From Meghimatium bilineatum (taxonomy: Eukaryota > Mollusca > Gastropoda > Stylommatophora > Philomycidae), in assembly GCA_034231615.1 (NCBI GenBank), contig CM067298.1, positions 66,111,591-66,175,590 on the forward strand: a stretch of DNA of 64,000 nucleotides. The letters run 5' to 3'. Position numbers and translations under genes: made by a program. Positions 22,316 to 31,650 of the stretch are shown one piece after another; position 1 is the first letter of the stretch; the number at the start of each line of letters is the position of its first letter. The notes beneath the pieces were generated by a model. The model was not told where the DNA came from. It saw only the letters and a list, made by a program, of their open reading frames with translations, and searched no databases.

Positions 22316-23038
22316 TACATTCAGAAAGCTAATTAATAAAATATCTAAATTTGTTTATTTCCAACAATCTCCAAATTATAGGGTTCTTCTTTGTTCACTC
22401 TAATATAATAACTACTTTTTCATATTTTTGTTATATGAACATAAGTAGTCTCTCTGTTTTTGTAAAATATGTTATGACTTTGTACAGCTCGTAAGTTTAG
22501 GTTTCAGCTCGTAAGTACAGCTCATAAGAAAAGTCCTGCTCAACTTTTCTTATGAAAAGTGTTTCCATCCCAACCATAATTACACAAAATATTTCTTAAT
22601 GCTTCTGGAGCTAGCTTTTTTTGTGTAGTAAATTGAAGGCTCAATGTAAAACTTTTTCACCTGAAAGCTAGGAGAATTCTGCACTGTATCTTTTATCTTG
22701 TTACATGTTGACAGGAAAGCTACCTCTAAAATACACTATATCTCTCACTGGAATATTCAAAATCTTCCACTAACCCTCATGGACAACATAGGTAGGCATC
22801 ATCTGTCTTCAATATATATATATATATATAGTGAAATATTTGTGATCATATCTAAATTGTACAAGTCTTCAATTGACACAACTCTATATACGTACAGATA
22901 ATGAAGAAAAACATAGTAAGGAATGAATGGCACAATGAAAGACTAGGTTTAGTACCTATAAGAAAGAACATATCTCAACTACAGCATGCCAAATCTTAAT
23001 TGTATTCCCTAGACATTTTATCTCTTTGCAACTTCCAG
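22316..23038. other. intronic sequence with TA repeat
   Basis: A short direct repeat (agctcgtaagt, three forms) lies at 22485-22530 and a (TA)n run at 22812-22831. No exon seen. Confidence 0.5.
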
Positions 23039-23220
23039 ATGCCAGTCCACTAATATGGCAGGAGTGGGCAAAGACTGTGGTTGGGTGAGCTATGCTCATA
23101 CATCATGTTTGGCTTATGGGCGTGTTGATGTATTCTCTGCTAATATGACATCATCATGTGACTACACAGAAGGGCATACAACAGGTGTGCTGTGTTGCAA
23201 GAAATTTAAACATGGCAGAG
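23039..23220 (+). CDS. Ig/EGF gene exon: Cys-rich module 2, second half
   Basis: Acceptor gcaacttccag, donor AGAG|gtaaaa; phase 2 in, phase 1 out. Reads RCQSTNMAGVGKDCGWVSYA, HTSCLAYGRVDVFSANMTSS, CDYTEGHTTGVLCCKKF. MAGVGKDC, SC..GR.D and GV.CC align with module 1 (MAGVGRNC, SC..GRID, GVICC). Module 2 has SSC instead of the SCC pair and lacks module 1's HFHTAC cysteine (it has SCDYTEGH there). One NMT glycosylation site. The first codon (AGA) is completed across the intron. Confidence 0.92.
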
Positions 23221-23329
23221 GTAAAAAGATAACTATTTTATTTACTGTTACTTTATTTTTATGGTATTTGAGAGGTTAGTGCACTGACTTCTTAATCAAG
23301 TGATTCATGTTTAAATTTCCAACTGGAAA

Positions 23330-24035
23330 TATTTTTAAATCACCAATGACGCCTAGATCAATAGATCTTGATTCTTGATTAGAAACTGACTTCACAGCAC
23401 ATGGGGAATTCTCATAAGTGCTCAGCCCTCCGTTCAAGCAGCCATTCCCAATGTATGTAAACTCACAGTCCCGGTCAGTTGTTCATTGCATTATCTTCAA
23501 GCCTTCCAAAAAAATTACTTTGCCTTCCTTTCCCTCTAGATACTCCAATTTATGATATTATCTATATGTGTACATTCTCAGCCTCATTGACATCTTCATC
23601 TTGAAATGAATTTATTACTGCCCTGATCAAGTCTGCTTTATCTCTTCTCAGCATTGTGCCATCTATCGCCGCATTGCCTGCCAATAAGTCAGCTCTCTCG
23701 TTTCCTCTGACCCTAGGATGATCAGAGCAGTATATCCATGTAATACTCTGGACAAATGATTTGTTCAATAAGTCCCACCATTCTTTTCTCAGCATATACT
23801 TTTCTATCTTGCACAGCAGGCTTTGAGGTTCTGTGAGTATTACCGAGTGTGTTGATGTATCGGTTATCAACCAATTAAATGCTGCTGTAACTCCCTCTAT
23901 ATGCATCCTCATGCTTGATGTGACAGTGGAATATGCTGAAGATTTCTCAACCAACTTCATGCCATTTCTGTAGGCAACAAAACCCCAACTGCCAATCAAT
24001 AAATCATCTAAGCCTAGGGAAGTAGACCTGTCCAT
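23330..24035 (-). mobile_element. LINE family E, RNase H domain
   Basis: The - strand frame 23562-24035 (157 codons) is open. It reads GSWGFVAYRNGMKLVEKSSA, IEGVTAAFNWLITDTSTHSV, ILTEPQSLLCKIEKYMLRKE, WIYCSDHPRVRGNERADLLA and NAAIDGTML. The frame starts just after the first catalytic Asp block; PQSLL stands where SQSLL/DSQ is usual and GNERADLLA holds the last catalytic Asp. The 3' UTR part down to 23330 resembles the ends at 7853 and 40175. No intron, decayed flanks and repeat copies argue against a host RNase H. Confidence 0.85.
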
Positions 24036-24228
24036 ACACTATATTCCATTTTATTCAAATTGTGGTAAAGGTGCTTAATACGTTTTTCAATGAATATTCT
24101 GAAATTACGGTTACGCTATAACTAACAGCATCATAATCTCTATAAAATATTAATAATTAACACCTTGTAAAATTATATATTTTAGCCATTAACTTAAATA
24201 TCAAGCACAGATTACTTTGTACTTTCAG

Positions 24229-24333
24229 AAAAGTCAACTGTGTGCAAACCAAAATGTCAAAACAATGGAGTTTGCTTGTCTCGTAACAGATGTAAGTGTG
24301 CAAATGGTTACAAAGGAGCTCGCTGCCAAATAC
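24229..24333 (+). CDS. Ig/EGF gene exon: EGF-like repeat 1
   Basis: Acceptor tactttcag, donor ATAC|gtgagt; phase 1 in and out, the usual phase for EGF exons. Reads EKSTVCKPKCQNNGVCLSRN, RCKCANGYKGARCQI. Six cysteines in the order C-x3-C-x5-C-x5-C-x1-C-x8-C form a short EGF-like repeat of the kind in WIF1 and tenascin-like proteins. No calcium-binding consensus is present. Confidence 0.95.
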
Positions 24334-24465
24334 GTGAGTACATTCTTCTCTATTAGTTTGTGATAATCATCATTCTGAAACATTAATTAACTTATATCTT
24401 CTTGTTGAGTTTCAGCACTATTACCAAAGTATTACAATGGATCCCAAACCACTGTCATAATTCAA

Positions 24466-24621
24466 TTTCTTCTTCAGTGTTCATTCTCAAACTCCCGCTG
24501 GATCTCTCTTGTAGCAGGACAATGGCCCTACTAGATTTCCAACAGGATGTAGTTCAGAGAAGGGAAATGTGTTGTGTCACTTTTTTATTTGCTACAATGG
24601 CCCAACACATCCTTCTTCAGC
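24466..24621 (-). mobile_element. SINE1 copy
   Basis: Among the better copies: tttcttcttcagtgttcatt, gctggatctctcttgtagca, ggacaatggccctactagat, aacaggatgtagttcagaga, tggcccaacacatccttctt on the + strand. It lies in the intron between two EGF exons. Confidence 0.85.
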
Positions 24622-25026
24622 AGAAATTGCAATTTAAAAGACAACATCTTGCAGGGAAAGGTGGAGTTCACAACATTATCTTGATAATTGAAATTTTTTT
24701 GCCAAATGCCAGTTTAAGAAAGAACAACATGAAGTTAGGTTCCACTCAGAAGAGTTAAGGGTATAAAAAGATGCTTATGGACACAATGTGTTAAAGAGCT
24801 CCTAAGCTTGAAAATGAAGGTATTAGAACTAAACTGGAATTTGGGTGTCTTCTAACAAACTGTGATATTTTCTGAAAAATATATACATTTTGTAGTACCA
24901 AGATTTTTAATTTGTTAATTCACAACTTTATCTAATATAACTGATATATAATTTAATGAAATGTTTCCACAAAAAAAAACATAAATCTTGACCACCTAAA
25001 CATGTTTATTATATGTTATTCTTCAG

Positions 25027-25221
25027 CGGTTTGCGAACCAGGATGTGGAAGCAAGGGTGTGTGTGTTCAGCCAAATAAATGCCGCTGTGAGAAAGGATAC
25101 TCAGGAGACACATGCAGACACAAAGAGATACTTTGTAGGCCAGTTTGTCTAAATGGTGGGCGATGTTACAAGGGAAAGTGCAAGTGCTCATCTAGTTTCT
25201 GGGGCAAGTCGTGCCAGTATC
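25027..25221 (+). CDS. Ig/EGF gene exon: EGF-like repeats 2 and 3
   Basis: Acceptor gttattcttcag, donor TATC|gtaagt; phase 1 in and out, 195 bases. Reads VCEPGCGSKGVCVQPNKCRC, EKGYSGDTCRHKEILCRPVC, LNGGRCYKGKCKCSSSFWGK, SCQY. Two EGF-like repeats are encoded by one exon, each with six cysteines and the C-x-C...GxxC ending (the second has FWGKSC). The last codon is split, so another coding exon follows; the best candidate is 30285. Confidence 0.95.
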
Positions 25222-25611
25222 GTAAGTAATATGATATGGCTATGTAAATATTACTAATTCGCAATATGCACATGATGGTTGAGTAGTACAGTAGTAGTGG
25301 AAAGTACCTGACTTATTAATTTAGTGAAGCATACCTGTTAACATCCAAAATGATAATTCTGTATTTCAGCCTAAAATACCCCTATAAATAATATATTTTT
25401 ACCACAAATTAATTCAATATTCTGTACAACTTGTAATTTTATTGAAGATAAATGTTAAAGATCAATAAGGTGTATTCAGAGAACTCTGAGTACTGGTATT
25501 TTCTGCACAAAATACAGAAAATCTGTAACAGATGACAGGTATGATTTAAAAGAAATTAGCATGGATGGAAACTATCAATTTATCTTTAAATCATGATGTT
25601 CATTCTTTTTT
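25222..25611. other. no feature seen
   Basis: AT-rich intron start; no exon. Confidence 0.5.
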
Positions 25612-25893
25612 CTTCTTCTTCTTCTGCGATCATTCTCAAACTCTTGTAGATTAGCAGGATGTAGTCTGAAGAACGGAATGCATTGTGTCATGGTTTACAG
25701 AATTGCTGCGATATCTGTGTTTTTCAGCCTGACACATCCGACTTCAGCATGGCTTTGGGTCACTGACCCTATATGGAATGGGATAGCCAGCTCCATCCCA
25801 TAACCTCCTTAGTCGCCTCATATGACATGCATGGAAGCTAAACAATATTGCTATTCTTTGCTCCCCTTTCGGAACCTAGCATCACACGGGTGA
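25612..25893 (-). mobile_element. SINE2 copy, best preserved
   Basis: On the + strand: ttcttcttcttctgcgatca, actcttgtagattagcagga, atgcattgtgtcatggttta, cctgacacatccgacttcag, gggtcactgaccctatatgg, cctccttagtcgcctcatat, gctcccctttcggaacctag. Read as - strand sense it has a candidate B box (GGTTCCGAAAGG) near its 5' end and a (GAA)n 3' tail. Confidence 0.85.
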
Positions 25894-25965
25894 TTCTTTT
25901 TTAACATCAACAAACTTCACACTCCAGCTGCAAAATGTACAACATATAAATGTAATAATTGAAGT

Positions 25966-26161
25966 ATGTCCGGCTCTGTGGCAGAGTGTGTATGTGATGG
26001 CCAAGGTATCGAGTTTGATCTCCGCCACAGGCAATAGTGCGCCTGGACAATTCATAAATCAATGGCAAACTACTTAACATATTTATATTGCCTAGAAAAT
26101 CCCCACAGCCAAAAAATACTGTGTTGATAGCTATGTCCTGACTAGGATATGCTACCAAATT
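25966..26161 (+). mobile_element. tRNA-derived SINE-T
   Basis: The head TCCGGCTCTGTGGCAGAGTG then GTATCGAGTTTGATCTCC has the spacing and wording of Pol III A and B boxes. The body has aatggcaaactact and atattgcctagaaaat, the tail gctatgtcctgactaggata. The copy at 49570-49732 shares head (tctggttctgcgatgcagt) and body (aatggcaaactact, atatcgcctagaatat). Confidence 0.75.
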
Positions 26162-26399
26162 GAAGTATATCCTGTATAGATTTTTCTTTTTTAATTATTG
26201 CTGTAACTTTTGGACACCACTTAGGCCTGTATGTTTCTGTGGCATTGCCAATGTTAATGGCTTTCACTGCACTGAAGCTACAACCATGTTTGATCAATTT
26301 AGAAAACATAAGACTTTCCGACTGACCTTTCTGCTACATAAGCCAGAATGATGTAAATTATGATTATATTAACCAATATTTCTTCAGAATTATATTTTA

Positions 26400-26538
26400 T
26401 TCCATTAATGCACTTAAAGTAATTGTGAAAGGCCTCAGACTAAACAAGAAGAAAACAGAAGTAATGGTTGTTTGAAAGAAATATGCACAGCCAAAATTCT
26501 GTATTAATATCAATAATGCAAAATTAAATCAAGTGGAT
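26400..26538 (+). mobile_element. LINE family P, 5' piece before a nested insertion
   Basis: GLRLNKKKTEVMVV and, further on, CINI..AKLNQVD match the finger/palm end of family P. It stops at ATCAAGTGGAT (26528-26538), which is repeated at 26792-26802 where the LINE resumes. Confidence 0.8.
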
Positions 26539-26791
26539 CTTCTTCTTTCCTTCCTCTTTTTACCCTTTACGGGTGTCGAGGGAGATACAATGTTCTTGTT
26601 CTCGCTTTTCTGGCAGCTTCAGATAATCTTATTTGGTGTTCGTCTAATGTCTCTTTCATGTTGTCGATCCAGCATACTCTAGGTTTACCCTTGGCTCTTC
26701 TTTCTGCTTCTCCTCTCTTCGTATATGCTTTATAAACTATTGAATCACACAGCATTCTTTCCAGATGACCAAACCATTGTATCTGTTGGTT
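26539..26791 (-). mobile_element. LINE family G, 5'-truncated insertion
   Basis: On the - strand: IQWFGHLERMLCDSIVYKAY, KRGEAERRAKGKPRVCWIDN, MKETLDEHQ, ARKARTRTLYLPRHP and stop, then a purine tail ending gaagaag. It is 253 bp long and flanked by an exact 11-bp target duplication ATCAAGTGGAT. This is a textbook 5'-truncated LINE insertion into an older LINE P copy. Confidence 0.88.
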
Positions 26792-27400
26792 ATCAAGTGG
26801 ATAAAGTCAAGTATCTTGGCACCATTTTAACATCAGATGGCAGGTACTTCAATAAGATTAAGAGCAGGATAGCACAGGCCAAATCAATATTTCAAAACAT
26901 GAGAAACATTCTATGCAATAGAGTAATATCAATGCATAGGCCCTATGCCCGTTTATGTGCTAGGATGTTATATTGAGCCAATCCTTCTTCATGGATGCAA
27001 AGCATGGATGGTAAACAAAGTGCCCAAGATAAACGGCCTGCAACCTGAGACGTATTTTTTTAAAAGAATGATGAAAATTCCATGAACAGCCAAGAAGACT
27101 AATGTGGAAGTCCTCAAAGATGCTGGAGTAAAATGGCAAATTATAGCAAAAATTAGAAGCAGCCAATCAAAATTTTTAGGGCATGTGATGAGAAAAGCAA
27201 AACTTTAACCACTGGAAAGATCAAGGGGAGAAGAGACAGAGGGAGACAAAGAGAGAAATTTCTGGATGAGTTGTCACTGTGGCACAAAAAGAAGTCACCA
27301 ATTGAACTTATTAACAACACAAGAGACAGAAAGTTGTGGAGAAACATGATTGCTTATGCCACTCAGCATGGTACTAGATTGAATGAAAGTAATTGTACTG
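26792..27400 (+). mobile_element. LINE family P, 3' piece after the nested insertion
   Basis: Resumes with VKYLGTILTSDGRYFNKIKS, AKSIFQNMRNIL, then shifted AWMVNK, FFKRMMKIP, AKKTNVEVLKDAGVKWQI, GRRDRGRQREKFLDEL and RDRKLWRNMIAYATQHGTRL. Multiple frameshifts. Confidence 0.85.
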
Positions 27401-27459
27401 GAAACAGGACAGTGCATGACAATAATGCACAAGAGACATTTCTGGATTATATTTATATA

Positions 27460-28010
27460 TAACAATATGGCAGAACCATGAGAATTGTTGAAAGTACAGC
27501 CAAAAGACTAAATGGAGATTTAAGAAGGCTACATGAGTACTGTCAAACATGGAAACTGAAAATAAATTCTGAGAAAACTGTCTATACCATCTTTACCAAG
27601 ACTCATAAAGTAGCCAAAGAAAATATCAGTCTATGGTTGGATGCACAGAAATTATCAAAAGAAGAACATCCCACATATCTTGGAGTCACACTTGATTGAC
27701 AGCTTACCCTCAAGAAGTATGTAGAGAATATCAAAAATAAAGCACTTAAACTGTTACAGCTACTAAAAAAACACACTGGCATATCTTGGGCAATGAGATC
27801 TACACCAACTGCTGCATGTGAAATACATACAAATGTACAACATCTTGATAGAGAGATATGGCTGCAATGGAAGCAAAAGAATGAACAAAGACCACCCAAA
27901 TAAACAACTTGTATAAAACTGGCAACTTAGCAACAAAATAAAACAAAATTCAGTCCTCAGCTATGTCATTGAAATAAAAGACAACTACATAAACTATGAA
28001 ATTACACCGA
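27460..28010 (+). mobile_element. LINE family B, RT end
   Basis: STAKRLNGDLRRLHEYCQTW, KLKINSEKTVYTIFTKTHKV, EEHPTYLGVTLD, then stops and KNKALKLLQLLKKHTGISW and TPTAACEIHTNVQHLDREI. These are the post-YADD part of a jockey/I-type RT. The same blocks are found at 46620-46678 plus 47468-49080 (+) and 50925-53085 (-). It ends within the linker before RNase H. Confidence 0.82.
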
Positions 28011-28019
28011 TTTTGAAAC

Positions 28020-28515
28020 ACATATCTATCCCGATGGAAACAAAAGGCAAATCAAAAATTCAATATTCATGCCAACATTATGTTTTCAATGTCACTCATG
28101 GACACTAACTAAAGAACAAGAGAGAAAGCTTACAAATGTGAAATGAGATGTCTAAGAAAAGTAGCAAACAGAACAAGAGGAAATTATGTGAGAAATGAGA
28201 TTACAAGAACTGCTGGAACAACATCAGTGGTAAAATATATTCAAAAACATAGACTGAAATGGTTCAACCACCTAATGAGAATGAACCCTTATTGGCCAGC
28301 AGCAAGAGCATACAACATGAAAATAAAAACAGCAAGATACAGAGGAAAACCAAGAAGAAGGTGGATTGAAAGAGTTGCCATTCTGACACAGCACAGTATT
28401 ACTGCATATCAAGCGACCAAATGTGCAATAGCCCAAAAACCGACCATCTTTCAATTCTGCAAAATCTCACAGCATAAGCAGAGAAAAGACAGTAGATAGA
28501 TAGATATATTATTAT
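28020..28515 (+). mobile_element. LINE family C, 3' end
   Basis: MRCLRKVANRTRGNYVRNEI, TAGTTSVVKYIQKHRLKWFN, HLMRMNPYWPAARAYNMKIK, RYRGKPRRRWIERV and QHSITAYQATKCAIAQ, then a stop and tagatagatagata as tail. The open frame of 118 codons is the least damaged C-terminus of this family here. It lies directly between LINE B and LINE D pieces of the same orientation. Confidence 0.85.
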
Positions 28516-28529
28516 ATTAACTTATGCAA

Positions 28530-28995
28530 ATATGAATGCTAGACATATGGCTGGGCTGGTGTAAAACAACAAAACTAACATTCCTAAGAGTTTGCATATT
28601 CCCAGTTGTAATATATGGGTGTGAATCCTTGACAATCACCAACAAAGTGAAAAATAAAATAGCATTTGAAACAAAATGTTACAGAAAAATCCTCAGAATA
28701 CCATGGATCAAAATTATCACCATTGTAGCCATCCTGAGAGAAATTACCGGTAATGTAAAATAAAACTTTCTAAACAGTATGCTTCTTTCCAGAAAACTAC
28801 AATATTTTGACCATATCAAACAACTTGACGGATTAGAGAAGACCATAATTGAGGGGATGATGCCAGGGAGACAAATAAGAGGCAGACCAAGAAGACGATG
28901 GATGCAAGACATCAAAGACCACCTGATCATGACAATAACAGAAGCAAGAAGACTGGCTCAAGATAGACAGAAGTTTTGAAAGGCTGTGATGACTG
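28530..28995 (+). mobile_element. LINE family D, 3' end
   Basis: LRVCIFPVVIYGCESLTITN, KCYRKILRIPW, SRKLQYFDHIKQLDGLEKTI, EGMMPGRQIRGRPRRRWMQD, IKDHLIMTITEARRLAQDRQ and KF. Two reading frames with one stop between. A remnant of the same family is at 7630-7860. Confidence 0.85.
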
Positions 28996-29477
28996 ATACA
29001 TCTTGTTCAGGATATGTTACCTGAGTGATAAGATATTCTTCAAATAAAATACATCAAATTTAATAAATCAGTGTAGGCAATGGCAGATAACATGATTTTT
29101 AAATGGTAGCAAAACTACACATAACTACACTTTCTGGTTATTTCAATAGATTGCCATTACTTCTGAACAGAAAATCGGTTGCCTGCAGCAAGTTATGAAC
29201 CTAGTACCTAGGCCGTCCAAGATGTGGTATGTACCACCCTGCTACAAAACCAGACTTCTGGTTCACGGTTGGTTCAAATAGCAGCAACATGTAAAGATAT
29301 GCTTGCTGTCTACTGAGAGTTTTAAAATGTGGAATAACAATGTAAAGCTTATATACCTCTCATTGTGGTTGGTGAAACACAGATTTCTTTAACTGTGTAA
29401 ACCTATACTTTAATAAAATTAAAAAAGAAACTCTTAGTTGACAATGGATTATAGAATTTAATAAATTTAAAAAAGGG
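28996..29477. other. possible decayed SINE, otherwise nothing
   Basis: The reverse complement of 29150-29260 reads GTAGCAGGGTGGTACATACC and AGGTTCATAACTT, loosely like tRNA A and B boxes, so this may be an old tRNA-derived SINE. No exon seen. Confidence 0.35.
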
Positions 29478-29697
29478 TTTAAAAGCCGTAGAAGATTGAC
29501 TTCACTATACTCAGTTTCCCATATGTACTCCATCCTTCCCTGCCAAAAGTACCATTCATAGCATGTAACTCCTTAGCTTCAAGTGATAATCCACAGGGAC
29601 CTCCGAAAAAAATCCACCTTATAAACAAGACGACACGAACCGGATTCGAACCCATGACTTGAACACTAGGCGCCAGCTTAACCACTATGCCAGGGTT
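29478..29697 (-). mobile_element. tRNA-headed SINE-X
   Basis: The - strand reads CCTGGCATAGTGGTTAAGCT, then GGGTTCGAATCCGGTTCG: near-perfect A box (TGGCATAGTGG) and B box (GGTTCGAATCC). After the head comes a body with GTGGATTATCACTTGAAGCT, shared with 3485-3620. The acceptor-stem ends do not pair and a body follows, so it is a SINE rather than a tRNA gene. Confidence 0.8.
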
Positions 29698-29703
29698 TAA
29701 GTT

Positions 29704-30121
29704 TCATCTTCTTATTCTACATTCTTTCTCATACTCTTGTAGATTAGTAGGACATAGCCCAGAGAATAGAGTCATAATAAGTCTTTGTTAATGGTTTTTT
29801 TTCGCTAAAAATAAATTCACTTTTCTGAGGGCGTTTGATGATTTTTTGGGAGGTGAAAACCACTAAGAAGATAGTGGTGGTTACCGACACTTTTACTTGT
29901 TTCTGAGTATTAAATGGCATATTTATAAGAGGAATTTTAACTCTACAACTAAACACCCCCGTACCTTAGGAATGCATTGTCTCATGGTATACAACCTGGC
30001 TGCAATATCTACATGAATTGAGCATGGTTCTTGGATAAATTTGATCTTTTGAGATGGAACAGCCAACCTCACAACCAAAACCTCCTTAGTCACTTCATAT
30101 GACATACATGGTGGGCCACAA
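29704..30121 (-). mobile_element. SINE2 copy with an internal insertion
   Basis: The start (acattctttctcatactctt, gtagattagtaggacatagc) and the end (gcattgtctcatggtataca, cctccttagtcacttcatat) match SINE2. Between about 29766 and 29967 lies some 200 bp found in no other copy, starting agtcataataagtctttg and ending cacccccgtaccttag. The insert has no ORF; its class is unknown. Confidence 0.7.
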
Positions 30122-30284
30122 TGTTATGTGCTGCCCTTCTAATCATGAACATTATTTATTTGTGTGTGTTTGAATATATATAAATGCATGCTTCCACACA
30201 AACTCATGTCATTCTGTTTTTGTTTTTTTCAGTACATTAGTTGTAACTATTTAACAATAGCGCTATACTTTTTTTATGTTTCAG

Positions 30285-30331
30285 CAATGCAACATGTGTT
30301 ATTATCAAGGATGAACAGAACAGAAAGATGA
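30285..30331 (+). CDS. possible last exon of the Ig/EGF gene
   Basis: A strong acceptor (ctttttttatgtttcag) precedes a short frame in the phase needed after the EGF exon (phase 1): the split codon, then MQHVLLSRMNRTER and TGA at 30329-30331. This would end the protein 15 residues after the last EGF repeat. The only evidence is the acceptor and the phase; the residues are not diagnostic. The frame beyond the stop stays open through the 48-bp repeats to about 30676, so the true C-terminus may differ or lie outside the window. Confidence 0.4.
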
Positions 30332-30360
30332 GCATGTCTCTTACTCTTGGTAATCACTAT

Positions 30361-30634
30361 CATACTTAAATCAGAGAAATTAAGAAACCCATACAATGAA
30401 TGTGAAATCATACTTAAATCAGAGAAATTAAGAAACCCATACAATGAATGTGAAATCATACCTAAATCAGAGAAATTAAGAAACCCATACAATGAATGTG
30501 AAATCATACTTAAATCAGAGAAATTAAGAAACCCATACAATGAATGTGAAATCATACTTAAATCAGAGAAATTAAGAAACCCATACAATGAATGTGAAAT
30601 CATACTTAAATCAGAGAAATTAAGAAACCCATAC
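30361..30634. repeat. 48-bp minisatellite, first array
   Basis: Five full copies and one partial copy of a 48-bp unit, nearly identical, starting at 30361, 30409, 30457, 30505, 30553 and 30601. Because 48 is divisible by three and the unit has no stop in one frame per strand, it encodes a 16-residue repeat (ILKSEKLRNPYNECEI on +, MISHSLYGFLNFSDLS on -). The third unit carries catacct instead of catactt. The array is in frame with, but past the stop of, the possible exon at 30285. Confidence 0.95.
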
Positions 30635-30924
30635 CAAACGGTATGTAAGAAGGGGAGAATGCAGGAGAAAGAATGAATAATAGGAATCTAAACACAAGTG
30701 ACAGAAGCTTGTACTCTATGTAACAGGAAGACTTTAAAGGATTGTAACATATACCATATAATGTCATGTCTAGACTAGTATAATCACAACATGTATCGAA
30801 TGAAGAATAGAGATGTAGATAATACCATTGTATGTATATATTTTGTCTTCTAATTTTAATTTAAAATTTAAAAAAAAAAAAAAATAGAGAAAAAGTATGA
30901 TAATGTGTTCTTATATATACGTGA

Positions 30925-30930
<6 letters not shown>

Positions 30931-30992
<62 letters not shown>
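30931..30992. repeat. (TA)n microsatellite
   Basis: About 31 uninterrupted TA dinucleotides, followed by GTATGTAT-rich sequence to 31140. Open frames over this tract are artefacts of the repeat. Confidence 0.97.
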
Positions 30993-30994
<2 letters not shown>

Positions 30995-31199
30995 TGTGTA
31001 TACATATTTACATACATAGGTGTGTGTATGTATGGGTACACGGGCAAGACTATGTATGTATATTTGTATATGGGAGGTATGTGCATATATATGATTATGT
31101 AGACCCAATTGTGTGTGTACATGTATATGGTATGCATATAGGCATAGAACTATAGGAAAATTCAAAACCTTATATATGTATGAATATATATTATTTTTT

Positions 31200-31281
31200 T
31201 TTGGGGGGGGGGGGGGGGATTTAAAAAAAAATAAAAAAATAAAATAAAATTTAAAAAAAAAATAAAGAAATAAAAAAAAAA
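31200..31281. repeat. poly-G and A-rich low-complexity run
   Basis: A run of about 17 G (31202-31219) is followed by A-rich sequence. Such runs are prone to assembly error. Confidence 0.9.
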
Positions 31282-31650
31282 TCCACAGGTAACACCAGCA
31301 GGCAAGCAACATAGCATATAATCAACAGTCAACCCAGACAGGAACAACACAGAGATGACACAACACAACAAAGAGCACCGACCAGACAGAATAAAGTCCT
31401 TATAAGGGCTATAAGCCTCATTTCATATTTAAAAAAAACAAAAACAAAAAAAATCTTTCTCCACAGGTGCAATCAGCAGCCGATACTGCACAACCATTGT
31501 CAGCATAGACAACTACAGACAACATGTGTTCCAGACCCACTAAGCGAATGAACAGCACAGGAAAGAAGCAGAAAGAAGCAGAAAAAAGCGCTCTAACCAA
31601 TCCTACACAAAGTCCTTTTAAGGACTACCACCTTATAGTCTCATCAATAC
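31282..31650 (+). repeat. two related subunits, each ending in a stem-loop
   Basis: Subunit 1 (31282-31425) and subunit 2 (31455-31640) both start after an A-run with CCACAGGT and a CAGCAG block and end with an AGTCCT hairpin followed by a TATAG-CTCAT block (ataagcctcattt; ttatagtctcatc). The hairpins are AGTCCT-TATA-AGGGCT at 31395-31410 and AGTCCT-TTTA-AGGACT at 31611-31626, the latter followed by ACCACC. A third, AGTCC-ATACAA-GGACT, is at 31675-31690. Function unknown. Confidence 0.6.

Noticed and set aside
23562-24035. Host RNase H gene, 157-codon open frame
   Set aside because: Fragments with the same text occur at 1-370 and 40175-40800 with LINE tails; it is a LINE domain.
29596-29697. 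tRNA gene on the - strand
   Set aside because: A and B boxes are good, but acceptor-stem ends do not pair and a SINE body follows that occurs elsewhere; called a SINE instead.
30868-31312. Open frames of up to 133 codons made of Tyr/Ile repeats
   Set aside because: They arise from the (TA)n and GT/AT-rich tracts and have no protein-like sequence outside them.
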